Origin: Palsa-504 sp963769715
GTDB lineage: Bacteria; Actinomycetota; Actinomycetes; Streptosporangiales; Streptosporangiaceae
Direction: 5' to 3'
Length of the DNA: 64,000 bases
Assembly: GCA_963769715.1 (NCBI GenBank)
Contig: CAVYNE010000031.1
Location: 620,001 to 684,000, forward strand
Part shown: one piece after another, positions 34,234-41,474 of the stretch
Position numbering within the stretch: position 1 is the stretch's first letter
Layout of the letters: each line of letters begins with the position of its first letter
Notes under the pieces: model-generated
Databases searched by the model: none
What the model was told of the DNA's origin: nothing
Seen by the model: the letters and a program-made list of their open reading frames with translations, nothing else
Translations under genes and position numbers: made by a program

Positions 34234-34495
34234 CGCCCGCAATCCGTACCCGGTTCATCGCACATCGTAGTTGCGATGCCGCGACGGGCGTGGACCTGTC
34301 ACTACCACAGCTACCATAGGCCGTTCGGTATATTGGTTTTGTTCAATCTTTTCTTCCGAACGTCCTAGGTCCTTCTCATCCTTCCCCGGCCTGCGGCGCT
34401 GGCGCGGTCGCCATGGCTCGGCGGCCGCCACGCGTGATGCGGTCCGCGATTGGCAATGCCCGGCCGATTGCTGCTACGATCACAGCGTTTTGAAT

Positions 34496-34568
34496 GCGCC
34501 GCTAGCTCAACTGGCAGAGCAGCAGACTCTTAATCTGCGGGTTCGGGGTTCGAGTCCCTGGCGGCGCA
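34496..34568 (+). tRNA. tRNA-Lys (anticodon CTT)
   Basis: A full cloverleaf of 73 nt: acceptor GCGCCGC pairs with GCGGCGC, the D-arm is GCTCAACTGGCAGAGC, the anticodon stem GCAGA/TCTGC encloses the loop CTCTTAA with anticodon CTT, and the T-arm is CGGGGTTCGAGTCCCTG. The discriminator is A. CCA is not encoded, since CCC follows. A terminator hairpin lies 9 bp downstream. Confidence 0.97.
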
Positions 34569-34576
34569 CCCGTTCT

Positions 34577-34601
34577 GACCTGGGGTTTCACCCCCCAGGT
34601 C
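34577..34601 (+). terminator. hairpin terminator of tRNA-Lys
   Basis: GACCTGGGG and CCCCAGGTC form a nine-base-pair stem around a seven-base loop, followed by GTTCTCTTT. It directly follows the tRNA gene. Confidence 0.8.
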
Positions 34602-34644
34602 GTTCTCTTTCCAGCGTGCCGGCCGCGTCAGTCCAGCGGCTGCC

Positions 34645-35378
34645 TCACGATGGCCTCCGGCTCGCGGCCGGCCAGCAGCCGGCCGCGGCGATCAGCGGCA
34701 GCCCGACCAGCAGGATGAGCACGTCACTCAGCGGCACGTCGCCGAACCGACGGAGGCGGCCAGCACGCCGAGCGCGATGACGATACCGAGCGCGGTGGCG
34801 CCGTCGGCGAACTCGCCGAGACCCGGCGTATCGGCCTTGGTCTCGGCGGTCACCTCGTAGCCGAGCGCGAGGTGCCGCGCGGCGTTGATCTGCGTGGCGG
34901 TGAGCGGGGCGGGTGCCTGGATCAGCCACCCGAACAGCGAGGTATGCAGGTGGTACTTGCTCACCACGTACTCGGTGGTCACCGCGTTCGGCGCGGAGGT
35001 TCCGCTGGGCAGGCCGCTGACCGTCTGTATCGCGGGGTTGGCCACGCAGTCGTTGCTCAGCGTGCAGGGCGGCAGGACGCTGGCCTTCTGCACCAGGTTG
35101 CCGGGACCGTACTGGAAGCCGTAGCTGCCCCAGGTCATCTCCAGGTGCGGCAGGCCCGCCAGCCCTGGCTGCATGGTGAGGATGTCGGTGCCCGGGCTGA
35201 TCTGGCTGGCCTTGATGCCGTACGTGGCGAGCAGCTGCGGGGTGGCGAGGTACACGTTCCCGTTGAAATGGCCGTGCGGCCCCTGGGTGCCCGCCTGGTA
35301 CAGCGTGGGGCCGGCCACCTCCTGGGCAGCGCGGCCGTATCGACCAGGCCGGCGGCGCGCCTGGCCAGGGTGGCGCAC
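34645..35378 (-). pseudogene. FtsX-type ABC transporter permease, decayed fragment
   Basis: A central frame reads YLATPQLLATYGIKASQI, DILTMQPGLAGLPHLEM, TTEYVVSKYHLHTSLFGWLI and ARHLALGYEVTAETKAD, ending in a membrane helix GATALGIVIALGVLAASVG. This is the periplasmic part and a membrane start of an FtsX/MacB-like permease. The next helix, SDVLILLVGLPLIAAAGCW, is in another frame. The N-terminal half of the gene is absent: the sequence upstream does not fit and the DUF427 gene begins soon after. It is a truncated, frameshifted remnant of a protein that was probably about 850 aa. Confidence 0.65.
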
Positions 35379-35455
35379 TCGCCCGGCTGGAACGGCCGGC
35401 TGCTCGCGGCGAGGGCCGCCAGTTCGTCGGCGGCCGGGAAGGGATCAGCCACTGC

Positions 35456-36241
35456 TCACGACCACTTGGTGACGGGACGCTCCTGCGGGACGCCGTCCAC
35501 GACGATGTCGGTCTTCTCGTTGTAGAAGGCCACCAGGTTCTCGATCTTCGGCGTCTCGGGAATGGGCGCGGGATAGCTCCACGCGAGGTCCTCGTAGAGC
35601 TCGCCGCCGGCCTGCACCGACCAGTAGACGGCCTCGCCCTTGTAGGGGCAGCGCGTCCGCGTCGGGCTGGGGGCGAGCAGGTCGAGCCGGACGTCGAGCT
35701 TCGGCAGGTAGTAGCGGACGGGCAGGCCGGTCTCGAACAGCAGTCTGGGACGCCGGCTCTCCGCGACGAGCACGCCGCCCACCCGTACCTGCACGTGCCG
35801 CGACGAGTTGAGCACGTCGACCCGGTGATAGGGGTCACGGGGATGCCGGAAGACCTCGTCGTCCTCCTCGTACCACGCATCAACGGCATCCCAGTAGAAG
35901 GCGACATAGTCCTTCAGTTCGGACACCGACGCGATCGGCTCCGGATAGACCCAGACCGCGTTCTCGGCCCGCCGCCCGCCCGCGACCACCGCGTAGTACG
36001 AGGCGTCACCCTTGTACGGGCAGTGGGTATGGTGGCTGGTCGGCTCGAGCAGGTCGAACCTGACGTCTTCGCGGGGGAAGTAGTACACCGGCAGGTGCCC
36101 GGTCTCGAACAGGTAGATCGTCCGGCTGCTGTCCGCGACCGCCTCGCCGCCGAAGAACACCCGGACCCGCCGCCGGTTCGGCTCGGTCCGCACCCGGCGC
36201 GCGGTTTCGGCCGCGGCCTGCTGCGCTGTCTGCGTCATCAC
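35456..36241 (-). CDS. tandem DUF427 domain protein
   Basis: The product is 261 aa with two copies of the DUF427 fold. The first has RVRVFFGGEAVADSSRTIYL, PVYYFPREDVRFDLLEPTSH and HTHCPYKGDASYY. The second has VQVRVGGVLVAESRRPRLLF, VRYYLPKLDVRLDLLAPSPT and RTRCPYKGEAVYW. The repeated C-P-Y-K-G motif with a preceding His/Arg is the family hallmark. The biochemical role is not established. No signal peptide or membrane segment is present. The gene stands between a broken permease gene and the flavin oxidoreductase gene, on the same strand as both. Confidence 0.92.
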   Translation of the reverse strand: MMTQTAQQAAAETARRVRTEPNRRRVRVFFGGEAVADSSRTIYLFETGHLPVYYFPREDVRFDLLEPTSHHTHCPYKGDASYYAVVAGGRRAENAVWVYPEPIASVSELKDYVAFYWDAVDAWYEEDDEVFRHPRDPYHRVDVLNSSRHVQVRVGGVLVAESRRPRLLFETGLPVRYYLPKLDVRLDLLAPSPTRTRCPYKGEAVYWSVQAGGELYEDLAWSYPAPIPETPKIENLVAFYNEKTDIVVDGVPQERPVTKWS

Positions 36242-36352
36242 TGCCTCCTGTCGGCTCCTGACGTCTCCTCCGCTGGTTCCCCGCCAAGCAGCCGGCTAAG
36301 CAGCGGCTTGGCGAGTACCTGATAGCCGGCCAGAAGGACCCAGCGGCCAGGA

Positions 36353-37582
36353 TCACCGGCGCACGGCCAGGTACCGCGTGAGGTGATCGATCACCTCACG
36401 CGCGTCGTCCTCGATGCCGTAGATGAACGAGGACTTGCGCCGCCGCAGCACGGGCAGGCCCAGCGCGTAAAGACCCGGGCTGCCGACCACCCCGCCCTCA
36501 TGCTGCAGCTGACCCTTCGCGCCGACCACGGGCACGTCGAGCCAGCCGTAGTCGGGCCGGAAGCCCGTCGCCCACACGATCGACCGGATCTCGCCGCTTC
36601 GCAGGTCAATCTGGAGCCGGGTCGAGTCGGGCACCCGGGTCGGCGCGAAGCGCTCCGGAGCAACGAACTCAGCGTCACGCCCGCTGGTGAGACCCCACTC
36701 GTCGAACGTGTCGAGCAGGCGGTTCATCTTGAGGTCGGCGAGCGAGAACACGTTGCGCAGGCCGCCGGAGAACAGCGCGCGGCCGTCGCGGACCATCACC
36801 CACCGGCCCACCAGCTCGACGCCCAGCGCGGTGAGCGCGTTGAGATCGAGAGTCGCCCGCTCGGGCGTCCCGACGAGCTGGGGCGAGGGCAGCCGCCGGG
36901 CCCGGGTGAGGTCGTCGATCTCGTCGTACCGCTGGTCCCACACCCCCGACGCGTCCATCCACCACAGCGCGTCGCGACCGCGGTACGTGCGCGGCAACCG
37001 CACGTGCTCCCCCACCGAGAGGGTCACCGGCCGGCCCGACCGCTGCAGCTCAGCGGCCAGCTGCACGCCGGTCGCCGACGCTCCCACGACGAGCACGCCG
37101 CCGTCCGGGAGCTTGGCGGGGTCGCGGTAGTCGAACGGCGTCAGCTGCTCGACCGCCGCCGGCACCGCCGTTTGGAGCGGCGGCACCGACGGCTGGTTGC
37201 AGGCCCCGCTCGCGATGACCACGGTCCGGCAGCGAAGCTCGCCAGCCGTCGTCGTCACGTGGTACCCGTCGTCGGTGCGCCGCACCGACGTGACGTTCGC
37301 GCCGGTCCGGACGGGCGCGCGGGAGACCGTGGCGAAGTGCTCGATGAGCTCGGTCACTTCCCCCATCGTCATGTAGCCGTCGGGGTCCGGGCCTTCGTAG
37401 CGAAGGCCCGGCAGGCGGCTCTGCCAGTTGGGGGTGAGCAGCCGCAGCGAGTCCCAGCGCTCGCGCCGCCAGGAGTTCGCCACCTCACCGCGCTCGAGCA
37501 CGACGTGGTCGATCGACCGGTCGCCGAGGAAGCGGCTGGCGGCGAGGCCCGCGTGCCCCGCGCCGACGACGACCGTAGTAAC
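36353..37582 (-). CDS. flavin-dependent monooxygenase-like NAD(P)/FAD oxidoreductase
   Basis: The product is about 409 aa. An N-terminal Rossmann motif TTVVVGAGHAGLAASRFLG binds FAD, WRRERWDSLRLLTPNWQSRL follows, and the second dinucleotide motif VLVVGASATGVQLAAEL binds NADPH. The ATGF-like motif is IVWATGFRPDYGW. This is the single-component flavin monooxygenase/thioredoxin-reductase-like type. The start is a problem: no ATG, GTG or TTG lies between the upstream OsmC stop and V-T-T-V-V-V. A GTT at 37582 may represent a mutated or misread GTG. The gene is spaced for co-transcription with the osmC-like gene. Confidence 0.88.
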   Translation of the reverse strand, partial: VTTVVVGAGHAGLAASRFLGDRSIDHVVLERGEVANSWRRERWDSLRLLTPNWQSRLPGLRYEGPDPDGYMTMGEVTELIEHFATVSRAPVRTGANVTSVRRTDDGYHVTTTAGELRCRTVVIASGACNQPSVPPLQTAVPAAVEQLTPFDYRDPAKLPDGGVLVVGASATGVQLAAELQRSGRPVTLSVGEHVRLPRTYRGRDALWWMDASGVWDQRYDEIDDLTRARRLPSPQLVGTPERATLDLNALTALGVELVGRWVMVRDGRALFSGGLRNVFSLADLKMNRLLDTFDEWGLTSGRDAEFVAPERFAPTRVPDSTRLQIDLRSGEIRSIVWATGFRPDYGWLDVPVVGAKGQLQHEGGVVGSPGLYALGLPVLRRRKSSFIYGIEDDAREVIDHLTRYLAVRR

Positions 37583-37602
37583 GCTCTCGATGTCAGGGTT
37601 CC

Positions 37603-38151
37603 TTAGGCGACTTCGACGGTGACGTTCGTCGGGTTCGTGAGCGCGTCGAACACGGCGGAGCGCTTCTGGGACTGGGCCACCAGCGCCTCGATGTCCTCCT
37701 TCGACGCGTCCGCGTCGATGTGGAACGTCACCTTGATGTCGTTGAAGCCGTTGCGGACATCGCTGTCGGCACCGAGGATGCCGCGGATATCGTGCGCGCC
37801 TTCGACCGTCGAGGTGACCGAGCGCAGCTGGATGCCGCGGTTCTCCGCGACGGACGCCACGCCCGCCGTCAGGCAGCTGGCCAGGCCGACAATGAGGTAC
37901 TCGATCGGCGTGATGCCGTTGTCCTCCGCCGCGAAGACCTCGGGGTGGTCGGCTTCGAACACCGACTCGGCCTTGTGGCTCTGCTCCTCCCCGAGGCCGA
38001 AGAAGCTCTGGACCTTTATCGTGCTGTGCACGCCGTTCTGCCACTTGGCAGAGGCCCGCCAGGTGAACTGGGCGGCCTCGGGCGCGCCCTTGAGTACCTC
38101 GCGCGCGTCGAGCAGTGCCTGTACGTTGACTCCGTTGGTAACCGTGGTCAT
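37603..38151 (-). CDS. OsmC-family protein
   Basis: The product is 182 aa from ATG 38151. Key stretches are VFEADHPEVFAAEDNGITPI, EYLIVGLASCLTAGVASVAE with the conserved Cys after G-L-A-S, and IQLRSVTSTVEGAHD. The OsmC/Ohr fold reduces organic peroxides through a Cys pair, but only one conserved Cys is evident here. This fits the wider OsmC group, not a typical Ohr. It precedes the flavin oxidoreductase gene by about 20 bp, so the two are probably one operon, and it diverges from metX. Confidence 0.9.
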   Translation of the reverse strand: MTTVTNGVNVQALLDAREVLKGAPEAAQFTWRASAKWQNGVHSTIKVQSFFGLGEEQSHKAESVFEADHPEVFAAEDNGITPIEYLIVGLASCLTAGVASVAENRGIQLRSVTSTVEGAHDIRGILGADSDVRNGFNDIKVTFHIDADASKEDIEALVAQSQKRSAVFDALTNPTNVTVEVA

Positions 38152-38200
38152 CTCGCGTGTTCCCCTCTCGTCCACTTCCCCACATCTCCGATGGAGACGA

Positions 38201-38232
38201 TTGACAATATACCGGCCAGGACCAGCTAAGAT
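38201..38232 (+). promoter_or_regulatory. metX promoter with likely leaderless start
   Basis: TAAGAT (38227-38232) fits an actinobacterial -10 box and ends seven bases before the metX ATG at 38240. Transcription would begin at or next to the start codon. No ribosome binding site is present (AGCCCCC precedes ATG). TTGACA lies at 38201-38206, with a rather long 20-bp spacer. Confidence 0.55.
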
Positions 38233-38239
38233 AGCCCCC

Positions 38240-39445
38240 ATGGCAGAGCCAGCCCCGATGCTCGCGGCCGGCTCGGTGGGCACGGTCGAAACCCGGTACC
38301 TCGACCTGCCGGAGCCGGTGCGGCTCGACTGCGGACGGGAGCTGCACCCGGTTCGCGTGGCGTACGAGACCTACGGGACCCTCTCGCCCCGGCGCGACAA
38401 CGTCATCCTGGTGTGCCATGCGCTCAGCGGCGACGCCCACGCGGCGGGTTTCGCGAAGACACCGCCCGCGGAGAGCACGCGCGACGGCTTCGCGGCCACT
38501 GATCGCGACGGCGCGGCCGGGAAGGGACTCGGCTGGTGGGACGGGATGATCGGCCCCGGCAAGGCGTTCGACACCGACCGCTTCTTCGTCGTCTCCACGA
38601 ACCTGCTCGGCGGCTGCCGCGGCACGACCGGGCCGTCGTCGACCGACCCGGCGACGGGCCGGCCGTACGGACCGGACTTCCCCGTGATCACGGTGACGGA
38701 CATGGTACGGACCGAACGGGTGTTCCTGAACGCACTCGGTATCGAGCGGCTTGCGGCGGTAGCCGGAGGCTCGCTCGGCGGGATGCAGGCGTTCGAATGG
38801 GCGATCCTGTTTCCCGGTCAGGTCGATGCCGTCGTGGCGATCGCCAGCACGCACGCGCTCCAGCCGCAGGGCGTGGCCTGGAACGCGATCGCGCGTGAGG
38901 CGATCATGCGCGACCCGGCCTGGCGAGGCGGCCGCTACTACGGCACGGGCCGCGCGCCCGAGGCCGGCCTGGGCGTGGCGCGGATGGTCGGTCACGTCAC
39001 GTACCTGTCCGCAGTGGCGCTGAGCGACAAGTTCGGCCGGCGGCTGCAGTTCGCCGACGACGTGCGCTACACGATCACCGAACCGGAGTTCCAGGTCGAG
39101 AGCTACCTGCGCCACCAGGCCGACTCGTTCGTCAAGCGCTTCGACGCCAACACCTACCTGTACATGTCGCGCGCGCTGACGTATTTCGACCTCGCGCGGC
39201 AGCACGGTGGCGGGTCGCTCGCGCGGGCGCTCGACGGCGTTTCGGCGCGGACGCTGCTGATCGCGTTCAGCTCCGACTGGCTGTACCCGCCGTCCGCGTC
39301 ACAGGAGATCGCCGGCGCGCTTCGCGCCCTCGGCAAGCCGGTCGAGTTCCAGGTGATCGAGGCGCCGTACGGCCACGACTGCTTCCTGCTCGAGGAAGCG
39401 CGGCAGACGCCCATCATCCGCCAGTTCCTGGAGGAATCTTCGTGA
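38240..39445 (+). CDS. metX: homoserine O-acetyltransferase
   Basis: The product is 401 aa. It transfers an acetyl group from acetyl-CoA to homoserine, the first committed step of methionine synthesis by direct sulfhydrylation. The alpha/beta hydrolase features are complete: NVILVCHALSGDAHAAG, TNLLGGCRGTTGPSS, nucleophile elbow AVAGGSLGGMQAFEWA, Asp in SSDWLYPPS, and His in APYGHDCFLLE. The last ten residues complete the fold and the length is normal. The gene overlaps metY by GTGA, forming a three-gene operon. It appears to be leaderless. Some family members use succinyl-CoA; the sequence alone suggests acetyl-CoA. Confidence 0.95.
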   Translation: MAEPAPMLAAGSVGTVETRYLDLPEPVRLDCGRELHPVRVAYETYGTLSPRRDNVILVCHALSGDAHAAGFAKTPPAESTRDGFAATDRDGAAGKGLGWWDGMIGPGKAFDTDRFFVVSTNLLGGCRGTTGPSSTDPATGRPYGPDFPVITVTDMVRTERVFLNALGIERLAAVAGGSLGGMQAFEWAILFPGQVDAVVAIASTHALQPQGVAWNAIAREAIMRDPAWRGGRYYGTGRAPEAGLGVARMVGHVTYLSAVALSDKFGRRLQFADDVRYTITEPEFQVESYLRHQADSFVKRFDANTYLYMSRALTYFDLARQHGGGSLARALDGVSARTLLIAFSSDWLYPPSASQEIAGALRALGKPVEFQVIEAPYGHDCFLLEEARQTPIIRQFLEESS

Positions 39446-40794
39446 CCGACAAGCCCTCCCGGGCCGAGACCCTGCCTGCCGAGCAAGCCCGCGCGTTCGG
39501 GTTCGAGACACGGCAGCTGCACGCTGGGCAACGGCCCGACCCGAACACGGGCGCACGTGCGGTGCCGATCTTCCAGACGACCAGCTACGTGTTCGAGGAC
39601 CCGGAATCAGCGGCGGCGTACTTCAACCTGCAGGAGTACGGGAACACGTACTCGCGCATCATGAACCCGACCGTCGCGGTGTTCGAGGAGCGAGTGGCGA
39701 ACCTCGAGGGCGGCGCCGGCGCGGTGGCGTTCGCCAGCGGGATCGCCGCGCAGGCAGCCGCGCTCTTCACGCTGCTGCAGCCGGGCGACCACGTCGTATC
39801 GTCCTCGGCGCTCTACGGCGGGACGGTGAACCAGTTCAAGCACCTGCTGCGCAAGATGAACGTCGAACTGTCGTGGGTCGATCCCGACGATCCGGACGCA
39901 TGGCGGAAAGCGGTCCGCGCGAACACCAAGGCGTTCTTCGGCGAGACGATCGGCAACCCGGCCGGTAACGTGCTGGACATCGAGACCCTGGCGGCCATCG
40001 CGCATGAGCACGAACTGCCGCTAGTCGTGGACAACACGTTCGCGACGCCGTACCTGTGCCGCCCGATCGAATGGGGCGCCGACATCGTGATCCACTCGGC
40101 GACCAAGTTCATCGGCGGCCACGGCACTTCCATCGGCGGCGTCGTCGTGGAGGCCGGCACGTTCAACTGGTCCAACGGGCGGTTCCCCGTGGTCGCGGAT
40201 CCGTCGCCGGCCTACCACGGCCTGCAGTTCCACGAGACGTTCGGGACGTACGGCTACCTGATGAAGCTCCGGGCCGAGACCCTGCGCGACCTGGGCGGAG
40301 CGCTCGCGCCGTTCAACGCCTTCCTGTTCCTGCAGGGGCTCGAGACGCTGTCGCTGCGGATGGAACGCCACGTCGACAACGCGCGGGCGGTCGCGGCGTT
40401 CCTCGAGTCACACGACCTGGCCTCGAACGTGACCTACCCCGGCCTGCCGGGGAGCAGGTACCGGCCGCTCGTGGAGAAGTACCTGCCGCGCGGGGCCGGG
40501 GCGGTGTTCTCGTTCGACTGCGCCGGCGGCCGGGACGGCGGGCAGGACCTCATCCGGGGCGTCACGCTCTGGTCCCACCTGGCGAACGTCGGCGACGCGA
40601 AAAGCCTGATCATCCACCCCGCCAGCACGACACACCGCCAGCTGAGCGACGACGAGCTGCGGGCGGCCGGCGTCGGGCCGGGGACGGTGCGGCTGTCGGT
40701 CGGCACCGAGTCCGTCGAGGACCTGATCTGGGATCTGCAGCAGGGTTTCGCGCTCGTCGCCGCGACCGCGGGAAAGAAGGTGGCGACGGCATGA
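39442..40794 (+). CDS. metY: O-acetylhomoserine aminocarboxypropyltransferase (sulfhydrylase)
   Basis: The product is 450 aa from the GTG overlapping the metX stop. This PLP enzyme replaces the acetyl group of O-acetylhomoserine with sulfide, giving homocysteine. Family features are FGFETRQLHAGQRPDPNTGA, NTYSRIMNPTVAVFEERVAN, LPLVVDNTFATPYLCRPI and the PLP lysine in VIHSATKFIGGHGTS. The C-terminal SLIIHPASTTHRQL and GTVRLSVGTESVEDL are standard for Cys/Met-metabolism PLP enzymes. The enzyme uses the MetX product, so the operon order matches the pathway. It overlaps the next gene by ATGA. Confidence 0.95.
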   Translation: MTDKPSRAETLPAEQARAFGFETRQLHAGQRPDPNTGARAVPIFQTTSYVFEDPESAAAYFNLQEYGNTYSRIMNPTVAVFEERVANLEGGAGAVAFASGIAAQAAALFTLLQPGDHVVSSSALYGGTVNQFKHLLRKMNVELSWVDPDDPDAWRKAVRANTKAFFGETIGNPAGNVLDIETLAAIAHEHELPLVVDNTFATPYLCRPIEWGADIVIHSATKFIGGHGTSIGGVVVEAGTFNWSNGRFPVVADPSPAYHGLQFHETFGTYGYLMKLRAETLRDLGGALAPFNAFLFLQGLETLSLRMERHVDNARAVAAFLESHDLASNVTYPGLPGSRYRPLVEKYLPRGAGAVFSFDCAGGRDGGQDLIRGVTLWSHLANVGDAKSLIIHPASTTHRQLSDDELRAAGVGPGTVRLSVGTESVEDLIWDLQQGFALVAATAGKKVATA

Positions 40795-41279
40795 GCGACT
40801 TCGATCTGGAGCGGTACCAGGACCCGTTGACGATCCAGCGCGTGCTCCACACCGCCAGCACGATCGCGATCGTGGGCCTGTCGAACAACGAGCTGCGGGC
40901 CAGTTACTTCGTTGGCTACTACCTCAAGCGGCACGGCTACCACGTGATCCCCGTGAATCCCCGCGAGAGCGAGATCCTCGGAGAGACGTGCTACGCGAGC
41001 CTGCTGGACGTACCCGTCCCGGTGGACGTCGTGAACGTCTTCCGCGCGCCGGACGCGCTGCCGGGGATCGCGGGGGCGGCTGTGGCGATCCACGCCGGCG
41101 CCCTCTGGTGCCAGTTCGGCGTGATCAACGAGGAGGGCGCAAAGATCGCCGAGGACGGCGGCGTGACGGTGATCATGGACCGCTGTCTTAAGGTTGAGCA
41201 CGCGCGTTACGTGGGCCGGATGCACTGGCTCGGCTTCAACACGCAGCGCATCACGTCCGTCCGCGCCGGGCTCCAGTAG
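40791..41279 (+). CDS. CoA-binding domain protein (YccU-like)
   Basis: The product is 162 aa and a single CoA-binding Rossmann domain: TIAIVGLSNNELRASYFVGY, GYHVIPVNPRESEILGETCY, VDVVNVFRAPDALPGIAGAA, and ALWCQFGVINEEGAKIAEDG followed by VIMDRCLKVEHARY. Proteins of this type follow metY in many actinomycetes, but their role is not defined; binding of CoA or a related nucleotide is expected. The stop of metY overlaps its ATG, so it is coupled to methionine synthesis. No regulator gene is adjacent. Confidence 0.9.
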   Translation: MSDFDLERYQDPLTIQRVLHTASTIAIVGLSNNELRASYFVGYYLKRHGYHVIPVNPRESEILGETCYASLLDVPVPVDVVNVFRAPDALPGIAGAAVAIHAGALWCQFGVINEEGAKIAEDGGVTVIMDRCLKVEHARYVGRMHWLGFNTQRITSVRAGLQ

Positions 41280-41474
41280 CCGACGAGAGAAACCGGCCCG
41301 CGAGCAGGGACTTGCACAGCACCGACAGTGGCACCAGGGCCCGTTAGGTCCTCAGTGTTGTGCAGGTAGGCCAGTGTTGTCGCGGCGAGCATCTAGGCCC
41401 CGGCCGCTCTGGCACGATCGAGACCGTGAATGTCACCGCTTAGCTGGCGAGCCAGCAAGCACCGCTAGGCGACA

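Noticed and set aside
38152..38239. SAM riboswitch before metX
   Set aside because: The region is short, lacks the conserved helices, and the probable transcription start is at the ATG.
37583..39205. Extension of the flavin oxidoreductase frame across osmC and metX
   Set aside because: It is antisense to metX and overlaps osmC; family homology begins only at 37582.
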